A DNA stretch of 64,000 bases. It comes from Bacteroidia bacterium (GTDB taxonomy: Bacteria > Bacteroidota > Bacteroidia > 2-12-FULL-35-15). Positions 18,338 to 28,313 of the stretch are shown piece after piece (position 1 is the first letter of the stretch; the number at the start of each line of letters is the position of its first letter). A model generated the notes under the pieces. That model worked only from the letters and a program-made list of their open reading frames with translations, was not told where the DNA came from and did no database searches. Position numbers and translations under genes: made by a program. The stretch is from NCBI GenBank assembly GCA_030654175.1, contig JAURXZ010000001.1:248001-312000 (forward strand), given 5' to 3'.

Positions 18338-18628
18338 TTAGCTGTTTTGTGAATATTTTTCACTCATTGCCGATTTCTTGGTTTCTTCAAATTTTGACCT
18401 TCCCTTTTCGGATAAGTCTTTTATATTAAGTTTAACATCTTCAAGTTTTGAGTTTATACTGGCTAAAAGATCATCAAACTTATCTTTCACTTCACCTGCA
18501 TAGTCATTACTAGTATCTGTAATTTTTTTTCGGGTTGTTGATCCCTTTTCCGGTGCAAATAATACACCAAGTAGCACACCAGCGGCTGCGCCTGCTAGTA
18601 CACCGAATAATACCTTTCCTGAATTCAT
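18338..18628 (-). CDS. YtxH-domain stress-type membrane protein
   Basis: 96 residues. The N-terminus GKVLFGVLAGAAAGVLLGVLFAPEKG is the YtxH signature: one Gly/Ala-rich membrane span followed by the APxxG turn. The rest is a charged amphipathic helix (EVKDKFDDLLASINSKLEDVK) expected to be coiled-coil. Such proteins accompany general stress genes in Bacteroidota and Firmicutes; a molecular role is unknown. Neighbours are the DUF2892 and DUF2383 genes on the same strand. Confidence 0.85.
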   Translation of the reverse strand: MNSGKVLFGVLAGAAAGVLLGVLFAPEKGSTTRKKITDTSNDYAGEVKDKFDDLLASINSKLEDVKLNIKDLSEKGRSKFEETKKSAMSEKYSQNS

Positions 18629-18832
18629 TTGTTTTGCTTTTTTAATTTAAAATTGTTTAGATTATGATAATTTACAGGGCAAAACTAAATGTGATTTAAT
18701 CCGCAGATTTTAATTTTCGTCAATACAATATTTAATATAGATGAAATAGAATATTTATTATCTAATAAGAGTTAAGAATTGGAAATTTTTTGAATAATGA
18801 AAATACAGAGAACAAGCATATTTTAAGAATTA

Positions 18833-19291
18833 TTAAACTGACCTTTTCTTTGATCTCAATAGATCATAACTTCGGTCCAACTCACTTCTTTGTTTTCGTA
18901 CCAGAGCTAAAACTTCTCCTGGAACATCTGGATCCAATATAAAATCATCATAGGTTTTTCTAATGATATCTTCACTAAATTCACATGACAATAAGATAGC
19001 ATGGCTATTACTTTCATTTAAAGCATTTTTCATACCCATCCATGAACGATATAGATCTCCAAAAATTTTAGTTTCATCATTGCCTGGCGCCTCCTCATGG
19101 GGGGGGATGAGTTTCCTTAATTCATCAGAGAATCTTTTACTTTGCGTACTGAATTCTGCAAATAGAGCCTTAAAACCTGCATCATTTGTTTCTTTTGCTG
19201 CAGTTTTATATCCTTCAAATCGGTCATTATTAACAATGATTAATTCCCTCAGGACATCTAAGCCTTTCTCTTTAATTGTTTCCATTATCAT
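18833..19291 (-). CDS. DUF2383 (PA2169-family) four-helix-bundle protein
   Basis: 152 residues, all-helical with a ferritin-like pattern: LRELIIVNNDRFEGYKTAAKE, FKALFAEFSTQSKRFSDELRK, FGDLYRSWMGMKNAL, LLSCEFSEDIIRKTYDDFI. This matches the PA2169/DUF2383 family (YciF-like fold), often induced by stress. The start could be the first Met (19291) or the Met two codons later (19285), which gives the more usual METIKEKG start. No signal peptide, so it is cytosolic. Confidence 0.8.
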   Translation of the reverse strand: MIMETIKEKGLDVLRELIIVNNDRFEGYKTAAKETNDAGFKALFAEFSTQSKRFSDELRKLIPPHEEAPGNDETKIFGDLYRSWMGMKNALNESNSHAILLSCEFSEDIIRKTYDDFILDPDVPGEVLALVRKQRSELDRSYDLLRSKKRSV

Positions 19292-19606
19292 TTAATTTGA
19301 AATTGTTTTATTTTTTATTTGTCCTTCTTGTTTATCAAATTTATGTGTTTGATGTTTTACAACCTTATCATATTCGATGACAATGAACTTTTAATAGTCT
19401 GAGAAAGAGAAAAATAGTTTGGTCAATAATAATTTCAAAAAAGTTGTAGCCTTTTGTGAAAAAAAACTACAACTTTTTGAAATTGTTTAGGATATGTTTC
19501 GATGATGATTTTATAACTTATTGCGAAAGTTTTGCTTTATATTTTACTATCACATAAAGCATTCTTCTCTTAACAAAATTGTTTTCAACATTGTTAACAA
19601 GCACTT
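19292..19606. other. Intergenic region holding a long hairpin
   Basis: 315 bp between the pgi stop and the DUF2383 start, both on the minus strand. It holds an inverted repeat with arms at 19431-19449 and 19467-19484 (AATTTCAAAAAAGTTGTAG against its complement with one A fewer) and a 17-nt loop. No U-run follows the stem on either strand, so it may act as an RNA-processing or stability structure at the pgi 3' end rather than a standard terminator. Confidence 0.6.
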
Positions 19607-21388
19607 TTAAGCAAATTCCAGTTTTTTCTTTTCCTTTTTGTTTGAGCTTGAAGTTTTAGTTGAAGTTTTTGCAATTGGTTGAATTTTTTTTATTACTTTT
19701 TTGAATGCGTTCAATCCATTTATATAATCAACTCCAAGATCAATTAGAATAACTTTTCTTTCATGCTCAATTAAAGCTTGCATATCACCTATTGCCTGAG
19801 CCTTTTTTAACAGGTCGAAAGTATATGCTTGTTCTGGTATTTGGATACTGTCTGTTGAGTTACAAATGAATTGAATAAAAAACCCTGTATTAGGCCCTCC
19901 TTTGTGGTATTGTCCGGTTGAATGAAGATATCGTGGTCCGTATTGTGTCGTCACCGGTAGGTGCAAACTCTCCTGTAAATTGGATTGTATCTCTAAAAAG
20001 CATTTTTGTATTTCCGGCTCTTCAGGTAAATAACCTAGTAATGCTATATAATCTCCAGGTTTTGTTAAAGCAAAAAAGTTTTCTAATAATATTTTGCCAT
20101 TTGTATTATCATCTGTTAGTTCTTTTTCTTTATGAGAATCATAATAGCGAACTGAATCTTCGATCAAAGTAATTTCCATTTCCGGAAGTTTTCCATCTTG
20201 CTCTATTTTTTTTAATATATCATTTGTGTAAATTTTACTTTCCTGTACATTCGGTTGATCAAAAGGATTAACCCCCAATATAGCGCCTGCTGTTGCGGTT
20301 GCGATTTGCCATTTGAAAAATTCCTGACCCAGATCAAGTTCATCTTCAATTGTAATGTTTATAGATGGAAAGTTCTTTGGAATAAAACTTGTCGATTTCC
20401 CGGATTTAGTATTATCTTTTTTTGAATAATCCATCGATAAGAAGAAACTGTCCTTCCCATAAGTGGCTGTTTCAGATAATGGAGTACCATTTATTGGTAA
20501 AATGCCCTTACCATTTTTTCCCGTACTTTCTGCCAGCAGTTGTTCTAACCATAATCCAAATGTAGAGAGCATAGGTGACATAAGGTAATTAAGTTTATCA
20601 CATCCTTGTAAAGCTAATTCAGCGATTGATGCTCCTAAAACAATTCCGGGATTTTTTGACAAAGGAATTTGAGGGCCACAGTTCTTGATCATTAATTGTG
20701 TCCTTTTAAGGAATTCTTTTACATTGACTCCCATTAACGCTGCAGGAACAATTCCGAAATAAGAGAGTGCAGAATATCTTCCCCCGATATTCGGGAAATT
20801 AATGAAGATTTTGCTAAACTTTTTTCTCTTTGCTATTCCTTCTAATGGCGAGCCTTTATCTGTAATTGCAATAAAATTTTCGCCAGCTCTTTCTTCTTTT
20901 ATTTTATAAACCTGGTTAAAAAAATAATCATAAAAAGCCATAACTTCTGCTGTATTGCCCGATTTACTGGAAACAATAAATAAAGTTTTGGTAATATTTA
21001 TTTTTTTTTCTATTTCCCTGATAACTTTTGGCTCTGTGGTGTCGAGAACAATTAATTTGATACCCTTATTCAGATTGTTGAAAGTCTTTTGAAAAACCAA
21101 TGGCGTCATACTGCTACCCCCCATTCCCAAAAGTACTATGTGACTGAATTCAGCAATGTTTTTTGAATTACAAAACTCTTCTACTTCTGGCAATGCTACT
21201 AACATGTTTTCCACTGCATTGAGCCAACCTAATGAAATAGTAGAAATTTCATTTGGCAATTTCCCTTCATTCCATAAACTTGCATCTTTATTCCATAAAC
21301 GTTGTGCGAAGTTTTGTTCGTGCATTTTTTTTAAACGAGCATCAATGCTCTTTTGATATTTACCTAGGTTTAAGATTTGATTATTCAT
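19607..21388 (-). CDS. pgi: Glucose-6-phosphate isomerase
   Basis: 593 residues. Interconverts glucose-6-phosphate and fructose-6-phosphate. Two SIS-type sugar-phosphate domains are visible: the first with VLLGMGGSSMTPLVF (about 84-98) and the phosphate loop SSKSGNTAEVMAFYDYF (about 140-157), the second in the middle to C-terminal part. GRYSALSYFGIVPAALMGVN is a typical phosphoglucose isomerase region, and the C-terminal HSTGQYHKGGPNTGFFIQF holds the conserved His/Lys area. It is closest in style to the GPI half of bacterial transaldolase/GPI fusions, but here it is free-standing. A Lys/Ser-rich tail (KTSSSNKKEKKK) ends the protein. The neighbouring gene makes a nucleotide sugar from a sugar-1-phosphate. 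Confidence 0.88.
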   Translation of the reverse strand: MNNQILNLGKYQKSIDARLKKMHEQNFAQRLWNKDASLWNEGKLPNEISTISLGWLNAVENMLVALPEVEEFCNSKNIAEFSHIVLLGMGGSSMTPLVFQKTFNNLNKGIKLIVLDTTEPKVIREIEKKINITKTLFIVSSKSGNTAEVMAFYDYFFNQVYKIKEERAGENFIAITDKGSPLEGIAKRKKFSKIFINFPNIGGRYSALSYFGIVPAALMGVNVKEFLKRTQLMIKNCGPQIPLSKNPGIVLGASIAELALQGCDKLNYLMSPMLSTFGLWLEQLLAESTGKNGKGILPINGTPLSETATYGKDSFFLSMDYSKKDNTKSGKSTSFIPKNFPSINITIEDELDLGQEFFKWQIATATAGAILGVNPFDQPNVQESKIYTNDILKKIEQDGKLPEMEITLIEDSVRYYDSHKEKELTDDNTNGKILLENFFALTKPGDYIALLGYLPEEPEIQKCFLEIQSNLQESLHLPVTTQYGPRYLHSTGQYHKGGPNTGFFIQFICNSTDSIQIPEQAYTFDLLKKAQAIGDMQALIEHERKVILIDLGVDYINGLNAFKKVIKKIQPIAKTSTKTSSSNKKEKKKLEFA

Positions 21389-21545
21389 AGATTATTTTTT
21401 AAAAATTGTTTTTTATATTTTTTAAATTTTTATTTCGTGTTATAATTGTTTAATTTATTTTCAGTGCATTTACAGCATACTAATTGAATGGGCCATCAAC
21501 TTCAGATTTCTTGTAATTACTTAATTAAAAAACAGTTTTTTTTAC

Positions 21546-22556
21546 TTACATCTGATTATGCTGCGTATTAAAATCTCCAATGCTTAATTCTATCCGGTTG
21601 TTTTTAAAATCTACATAATTTCCCAGCATAGAATTGTGAATATTTGCACAGGATATATTGGTATGTTTTTGAACAATGCTGTTTTTGATGATAGAATCTT
21701 CAATTACCGAATTATTGCCTATTGAAACATGAGGGCCAACAATAGAATTAATTAACTGTACATTTTCACCGATATAGCAAGGTTGGATGATCACAGAGTT
21801 GGTGGAGGTATGTGTTTTCGAAATGGTGTTTTGTTTTTTGTTAAATTCCAGTACCCTTTGGTTGGTGTAAACTGTAGCATTTTTATTTCCGCAATCAAGC
21901 CATTCTGTTACCTTACCCGGAATGAATTTAATTCCTTTGTTTTTCATATTCTCCAAGGCATTGGTTAGTTGAAACTCTCCTTTATCCTTGATATTATTAT
22001 CTATCAGATATTGAAGTTCAGCTTTTAGATTAGCGCCATCCTTAAAATAATAAATACCAATTATCGCCAGGTCGGAAACAAAATGTTCCGGTTTTTCAAC
22101 AAAATCAGTGATCTCATTGTGAGCATTCACTTTCACAACTCCAAAAGGTTTAGGGTCTTCAACTTTTTGAACCCAAATAATACCTTCCTTAGAGTCATCT
22201 AATTCAAAATCCGCTTTAAAAAGAGTGTCGGCAAAGGCCACTACTATTTTTCCATCCAAAGCATTTTTTGCACATAATATCGCATGTGCAGTTCCAAGTG
22301 CTTCTTCCTGATAATAGATCGAGCTCTTAGCTCCAATATTGGATGCAATTTCATTTAGCTGTTCTTCTGTTTCTTTTCCAAAATTTCCAACAATGAATGC
22401 TATTTCATCTATTGATTCGTTGCAAACTTTTGCGATATCTTCAACCAGCCTTTGAACAATTGCTTTACCTGCAATAGGTAGAAGTGGTTTAGGGGTAGTT
22501 AATGTATGTGGACGCATCCGCTTCCCAATACCGGCCATGGGTACAATTATTTTCAT
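21546..22556 (-). CDS. Sugar-1-phosphate nucleotidyltransferase
   Basis: 336 residues. The N-terminal Rossmann-like nucleotidyltransferase domain carries the signature MAGIGKRMRPHTLTTPKPLLPIAGK (pyrophosphorylase loop G-x-G-x-R and the PKP Lys), then VVAFADTLF, and FVEKPEH for substrate binding (about 1-240). The C-terminal part (about 245-330) has hexapeptide left-handed beta-helix repeats (NSVIIQPCYIGENVQLINSIVGPHVSIG). It makes NDP-glucose or a similar activated sugar; the RmlA/GlmU-like family does not fix the sugar or base. It may feed the cell-surface polysaccharide machinery. It lies 157 bp upstream of pgi on the same strand. Confidence 0.82.
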   Translation of the reverse strand: MKIIVPMAGIGKRMRPHTLTTPKPLLPIAGKAIVQRLVEDIAKVCNESIDEIAFIVGNFGKETEEQLNEIASNIGAKSSIYYQEEALGTAHAILCAKNALDGKIVVAFADTLFKADFELDDSKEGIIWVQKVEDPKPFGVVKVNAHNEITDFVEKPEHFVSDLAIIGIYYFKDGANLKAELQYLIDNNIKDKGEFQLTNALENMKNKGIKFIPGKVTEWLDCGNKNATVYTNQRVLEFNKKQNTISKTHTSTNSVIIQPCYIGENVQLINSIVGPHVSIGNNSVIEDSIIKNSIVQKHTNISCANIHNSMLGNYVDFKNNRIELSIGDFNTQHNQM

Positions 22557-22988
22557 ACTTTTTTAATTTATAGATTTATTAGAGGATTTAATACTTAGGC
22601 AATTCATTTTGATCCCGTTTAATTGATAGCATTAAACAAAATTCAGGATTCAAAAGTATTCTGAACTTTTTATCAAAATATTTCAATTCGTTGACACGAA
22701 TATTTTGATAGCCGAATTGAAAAAAAGAAAGCTTGGTTTATTTTATTTTTGTTGAAACCTTGAAGTGTTCCAAATCAGAATTTCATTATAGTACCTTATA
22801 AAAAAATGCTTTGTTAATTTTATTAATCGCAATACTTTAGGCTTGCAACAAATAGTATTTACCATAAGTTTTTTTTATGGACGTGAGTCATCAAAAAAAT
22901 AAGACTCTATGAATAGGATGTATACTATAATATTAATTATTTTTAAGGTCAGATTTTCGATTTTTAACTAACGAATCAATAACATGGA
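22557..22988. promoter_or_regulatory. Divergent intergenic region with interlocked inverted repeats
   Basis: 432 bp between the nucleotidyltransferase (minus) and the DCC-family gene (plus). It holds two perfect inverted repeats that interleave: TATCAAAATATT 22671-22682 with its complement 22699-22710 (12 bp), and TTTCAATTCG 22681-22690 with its complement 22713-22722 (10 bp). The arm order is A, B, A', B', so both stems can only form as a pseudoknot or alternatively. A small TTCG/CGAA hairpin sits between them. This could be an operator pair or structured leader RNA. No ORF of note. Confidence 0.5.
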
Positions 22989-23393
22989 ATGGATAATAAC
23001 ACACATATAATTCTATTTGACGGTATGTGCAATTTGTGTAATGGATTTGTTCAATTTCTAATTAAAAGAGATAAGAAGGCCAAATTCAAATTCTCCTCAT
23101 TACAATCAGTAAGCGGACAATCTTTATTGCTTAAATTCGGCTTACCCACTGATGATTTTAATTCTTTCGTTTACATTAAAGGCAACCACTATTTTGCTAA
23201 GTCAGCAGCTGGCCTAAATGTTTTGAAAGATTTGGGTGGGCTATGGCAGTTTTTTTATGCGTTCATTGTAATTCCGGGATTTATACGCGACTTTATTTAT
23301 GGTTTTATTGCAAAAAAACGCTATAAATTATTTGGTAAACGGGATTCCTGCATGATTCCAACTCAGGAAATTAAACAACGTTTTTTAGAATAA
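22989..23393 (+). CDS. DCC-family thiol-disulfide oxidoreductase-like protein (DUF393)
   Basis: 134 residues. The N-terminal strand ILFDGMCNLCNGFVQFLIKRDKK has the family motif DG-x-C-x-x-C-N (Cys pair at about 16 and 19), equivalent to the thioredoxin-like redox site, followed by FKFSSLQS. GLWQFFYAFIVIPGFIRDFIYGFIAKKRYKLFGK is the conserved C-terminal half ending in RDSC. A neighbouring ATG five bases upstream is out of frame, so 22989 is the start. Expected cytosolic or membrane-associated redox protein of unknown partner. Confidence 0.85.
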   Translation: MDNNTHIILFDGMCNLCNGFVQFLIKRDKKAKFKFSSLQSVSGQSLLLKFGLPTDDFNSFVYIKGNHYFAKSAAGLNVLKDLGGLWQFFYAFIVIPGFIRDFIYGFIAKKRYKLFGKRDSCMIPTQEIKQRFLE

Positions 23394-23540
23394 TTCCCTA
23401 AAAATGCTTGATCCATTTACTGAGTTCTTTAGAAGCCCTTTATAGCATCACAATGATATTTGAAGACTGTTTTACTGTTCAATTTCTTCTAATATTATAT
23501 CTCTCAAAGAGCAAGCGCAGCAACTTTATAATTAAAATCG

Positions 23541-23548
23541 TATATTTG
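23541..23548 (+). promoter_or_regulatory. Predicted guaB promoter, -7 box
   Basis: TATATTTG matches the Bacteroidota -7 consensus TAnnTTTG, about 80 bp before the guaB ATG. No TTTG -33 box is seen at the usual distance, so the call is tentative. Confidence 0.4.
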
Positions 23549-23560
23549 CGGGAATTTTAA

Positions 23561-25099
<1,539 letters not shown>

Positions 25100-25103
25100 A
25101 TTA

Positions 25104-25221
25104 GTTTAAAGTTAGAAAGTTTAAAGTTTAAAAGTTTTGTGAATAGCAGGAAGCGACCAACTTTAAACTTTCTAACTTTAAACTTTCTAACTTTGAACTT
25201 TAAACTTTCTAACTTTAAACT
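25104..25221. repeat. Word-array inverted repeat between guaB stop and terminator
   Basis: The left arm (25104-25129) is C-poor and carries the reverse complement of the right arm. The right arm (25158-25221) is G-poor and consists of a 15-nt word (AACTTTAAACTTTCT) repeated about four times with one 7-nt insertion. A perfect 25-bp inverted match exists between the arms. The array is outside any coding region and directly precedes the guaB terminator. Confidence 0.85.
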
Positions 25222-25248
25222 GCCCGCCCCCTTAACAAATTTTAACAA

Positions 25249-25281
25249 AACAGCCCCTCAGTATTAGGGGCTGTTTTCTTT
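25249..25281 (+). terminator. Rho-independent terminator of guaB
   Basis: 10-bp stem AACAGCCCCT (25249-25258) and AGGGGCTGTT (25266-25275), 7-nt loop, followed by TCTTTT. Confidence 0.85.
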
Positions 25282-25309
25282 TGATTCCTGTTAATAATAG
25301 CTACATTTG
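25280..25309 (+). promoter_or_regulatory. Predicted promoter of the PPIase operon
   Basis: TTTG (25280-25283), 18 nt, then TACATTTG (25302-25309): both Bacteroidota boxes at near-ideal spacing, 27 bp before the ATG of the PPIase gene and immediately after the guaB terminator. Confidence 0.6.
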
Positions 25310-25336
25310 TTACCCTAATTAAAAAAATCATTTATT

Positions 25337-27304
25337 ATGAATAAACGCGTTTTATCAAAATCAGTATTGTTACCAGTTGCATTCTTTGCTTTTACCAGTA
25401 TCAGTGCTCAAAAATATAGCGATGCTGTGCTTATGACAATAGGCTCAACCAAGGTTACAGTTGCAGAGTTTGGAAATGTTTACCACAAAAATAATACGAA
25501 AGAAGTTGCCAATGATAACAAATCCTTAAATGATTATGTTGATCTGTTTGTGAACTTTAAATTAAAAGTGAAAGAAGCTGAAGAAATGCGTCTTGATACC
25601 GCTAAAGCCTTTAGAGATGAACTTTCCGGTTACCGCAAACAACTTGCTCAACCCTATTTAACTGATAAGGATGTAAATGAAAAATTATTAAAAGAAACTT
25701 ATAGCCGTTTACAGGAAGATGTTCGTGCATCACATATTTTAGTGAAAGTTGCTGAAACAGCTTTCCCTAAAGATACTTTGGCTGCTTATGCAAAGATCAT
25801 GAGTATTCGTGCAAGGGTTTTAAAAGGAGAAGATTTTAATAAAGTGGCATCTGAAAAAGGTATTTCTGATGATCCTTCATCAAAAGAAAATGGTGGTGAT
25901 CTTGGCTATTTCACTGCATTGCAAATGGTTTATCCTTTTGAAACTGCAGCTTTTACTACCAAAGTGGGCGATGTATCAATGCCGGTGCGTACACGTTTTG
26001 GTTACCATATCATCAAAGTTGTTGACAAAAGAAAAGCACAAGGTGAAGTTTTAGTTAGCCATATTATGGTAAAAACAGGACCTGCCATGACAAAAGAAGA
26101 TTCTTTGAATACCTATTCCAAGATCACTGAAATTTATAACAAGCTAAAAGCAGGTTCTAAATTTGATGAATTGGCTACCCAGTTTTCTGATGATAAACAA
26201 TCTTCTAAAAAAGGTGGTGAATTGCCTTGGTTCACTACTAATAAAATGCCTTATGAATTTGAAAAAGCTGCTTTTGCTTTACAAAACAAAACAGATTTTT
26301 CTGCACCCGTGAAAACGAAATACGGTTGGCATATTATCAAATTGATTGATAAACGTAGTTTAGCTTCGTTTGAGAATATGAAAAATGAATTGAAAGATAA
26401 AATAACAAAAGATTCTCGTTCACAAGCCGGACGTGCATCCTTAATTGCAAAAGTAAAATCGGAATATAAATTTAAAGAAAACCTTTCTGCACGTGATGAA
26501 TTTTATCCTCTTGTAGATTCAACATTATTTGAAGGACATTGGAACACGGCAAAAGCTTCAGCATTAAAAAAGACAATGTTTAATTTTAATGATAAAGTAT
26601 TTACTCAAGCTGATTTTACTGGTTACATTGCTAATCACCAAAGCAAACTTGCTAAAATGGATGCGAAGATGCTGATCAATAAAATGTATGTTCAATTTGT
26701 TGATGAAATGGCTGTTACTTATGAAGAATCACGTTTAGATAAAAAATATCCTGAATTTAAAGCTTTAATGGAAGAGTATCATGATGGTATTTTATTGTTT
26801 GAACTTACGGATCAAAAAGTTTGGTCAAAAGCTGTAAAAGATACGTTGGGTTCTAAAGAGTTTTATGAAAAAAATAAAGCTAACTATATGTGGGATGAAC
26901 GTGCAGAAGCTTCTGTTTATAGCTGCTCCGATGCATCAATTGCTAAGTTGGTTCGTACCTATTTAACTGATAATAAAACAGAGAAGGACATTTTAGCTGA
27001 CATAAATAAAGATTCACAATTAAACCTTCAGGTTGAAACCCGTCTGTTTAGCAAAGCTGATAACGAGTTTGTTGATAAAAATTGGAAAGCAGGAATTTCA
27101 GGTGATATGGCATCAGAAAAAGATAAAAAAGTTGTGATAGTAGCAGTTAATAAAATACTTCCTGCCGGTCAAAAATCGTATGCAGATTCAAAAGGTATGG
27201 TTACGGCTGATTACCAAAATCATTTGGAAAAACAATGGCTTGATCAATTAAAGAAAAAATATTCCGTAACAATTGATAAAAGCGTGTTAGCTACTATTAA
27301 ATAA
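25337..27304 (+). CDS. Periplasmic peptidyl-prolyl isomerase with two rotamase domains
   Basis: 655 residues. A signal peptide (1-25, ending ISAQ) precedes a SurA/PpiD-like N-terminal region (about 30-115: IGSTKVTVAEFGNVYHKN), then two parvulin-type rotamase domains (about 120-222 with RASHILVKV and GGDLGYFTALQMVYPFE; about 226-330 with VSHIMVKT and GGELPWFTTNKMPYEFE), and a ~300-residue C-terminal part without a recognised domain. It should catalyse prolyl isomerisation and act as a chaperone for exported proteins. It is the first gene of a plus-strand set with two other SurA-like proteins. Confidence 0.88.
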   Translation: MNKRVLSKSVLLPVAFFAFTSISAQKYSDAVLMTIGSTKVTVAEFGNVYHKNNTKEVANDNKSLNDYVDLFVNFKLKVKEAEEMRLDTAKAFRDELSGYRKQLAQPYLTDKDVNEKLLKETYSRLQEDVRASHILVKVAETAFPKDTLAAYAKIMSIRARVLKGEDFNKVASEKGISDDPSSKENGGDLGYFTALQMVYPFETAAFTTKVGDVSMPVRTRFGYHIIKVVDKRKAQGEVLVSHIMVKTGPAMTKEDSLNTYSKITEIYNKLKAGSKFDELATQFSDDKQSSKKGGELPWFTTNKMPYEFEKAAFALQNKTDFSAPVKTKYGWHIIKLIDKRSLASFENMKNELKDKITKDSRSQAGRASLIAKVKSEYKFKENLSARDEFYPLVDSTLFEGHWNTAKASALKKTMFNFNDKVFTQADFTGYIANHQSKLAKMDAKMLINKMYVQFVDEMAVTYEESRLDKKYPEFKALMEEYHDGILLFELTDQKVWSKAVKDTLGSKEFYEKNKANYMWDERAEASVYSCSDASIAKLVRTYLTDNKTEKDILADINKDSQLNLQVETRLFSKADNEFVDKNWKAGISGDMASEKDKKVVIVAVNKILPAGQKSYADSKGMVTADYQNHLEKQWLDQLKKKYSVTIDKSVLATIK

Positions 27305-27316
27305 GTAAATAAATAG

Positions 27317-27437
27317 ATTTGGGATGTGAGATATGGGATTTGAGACTTGTTCAATCATTAAAATAAAGTTCTTCTTTTTGAAGATAATGAAGTATCTCAC
27401 CTCACATATCTCAAATCTTATATCTCAAATCTCACGT
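27317..27437. repeat. Word-array inverted repeat straddling the start of the PPIase-like lipoprotein gene
   Basis: The left arm (27317-27347) is C-poor (GGGATGTGAGATATGGGATT). The right arm (27395-27437) is G-poor and contains ATATCTCAAATCT twice. The arms are imperfect reverse complements. The right arm lies inside codons 3-17 of the lipoprotein gene that starts at 27387, so the start codon falls in the loop of the potential hairpin. Confidence 0.75.
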
Positions 27438-28313
27438 CTAATATTGAAACAGCTACTCCCGTATATTTTAGGATTATTATTGATTGTTTCATGCACCTCA
27501 AAAAAAGATAAGGATGGGAATCGTGAAGTCATTGCCCGTGCTAACAATGCTTTTTTATACATGGATAATATTCAGGATATTATTCCCGTTGGCACTTCAT
27601 CCAAAGATAGTTTAGAACGATTAACAAAATATATCGATAGCTGGGTGCGCGAAGCCTTAGTAATTCAAAAGGCAGAAGATAACCTTACAGAGGAGCAAAA
27701 AAATGTTGAAAAACAATTGCAGGATTATCGTAATTCGCTTATTACCTATACCTATGAGAAAGAATTAGTAAAACAAAAATTAGATACTACAATTGGTAAT
27801 CAGGAGATAGAAGAGTATTACAATAATAACCGGAATAATTTTGAGCTGAAAGATAACATCATAAAAGTAGTTTATGTGAAAGTGAATAAAAAAGCACCGG
27901 GAATTAATAAACTTCAAAAATGGTATAAATCGGATATTCCAAAGGACAAAGAATTACTTGCAGGGTATTGTCATCAGTTTGCCGAAAACTTTTATTTAGA
28001 CGACAATTCATGGCTTTTGTTTGATGATCTTTTGAAAGAGATCCCAATTCAAACCTATAATAAAGAACTGTTTTTGCAAAACAATAGATTTGTTGAGGTT
28101 ACGGATTCTACAAACAGTTATTTTTTAAATATTAAAGGATTTAAAATCCGTAATAGTCTTTCACCTCTCAGTTTTGAGAGAGAAAATATAAAAAATATCA
28201 TTTTGAATAAGCGCAAATTGCAGCTGATTACGAAGATGAAAGAAGATATTTATAATGACGCGGCCAATAATAAAAAAATTGAAATCTATATCAATGATAA
28301 ATCTAAAAAATAA
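27387..28313 (+). CDS. SurA-like foldase/chaperone lipoprotein
   Basis: 308 residues from the ATG at 27387. An upstream in-frame ATG at 27333 would add 18 residues and put the signal peptide far from the N-terminus, so I reject it. The lipoprotein signal ILGLLLIVSC ends at a Cys followed by TSKKDKDG. The mature part has SurA_N-like features (VIARANNAFLYMDNIQDI, IDSWVREALVIQKAE, EIEEYYNNNRNNFELKDNIIKVVYVKV) but no clear rotamase active-site motif. It is probably a chaperone without isomerase activity. It overlaps the next gene by 20 nt, and its first codons are part of a repeat array (27317-27437). Confidence 0.7.
   Translation: MKYLTSHISNLISQISRLILKQLLPYILGLLLIVSCTSKKDKDGNREVIARANNAFLYMDNIQDIIPVGTSSKDSLERLTKYIDSWVREALVIQKAEDNLTEEQKNVEKQLQDYRNSLITYTYEKELVKQKLDTTIGNQEIEEYYNNNRNNFELKDNIIKVVYVKVNKKAPGINKLQKWYKSDIPKDKELLAGYCHQFAENFYLDDNSWLLFDDLLKEIPIQTYNKELFLQNNRFVEVTDSTNSYFLNIKGFKIRNSLSPLSFERENIKNIILNKRKLQLITKMKEDIYNDAANNKKIEIYINDKSKK

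Noticed and set aside
25104..25221. CRISPR array
   Set aside because: Units are 15 nt, directly adjacent with no unique spacers, have an inverted copy alongside, and no cas gene is present.
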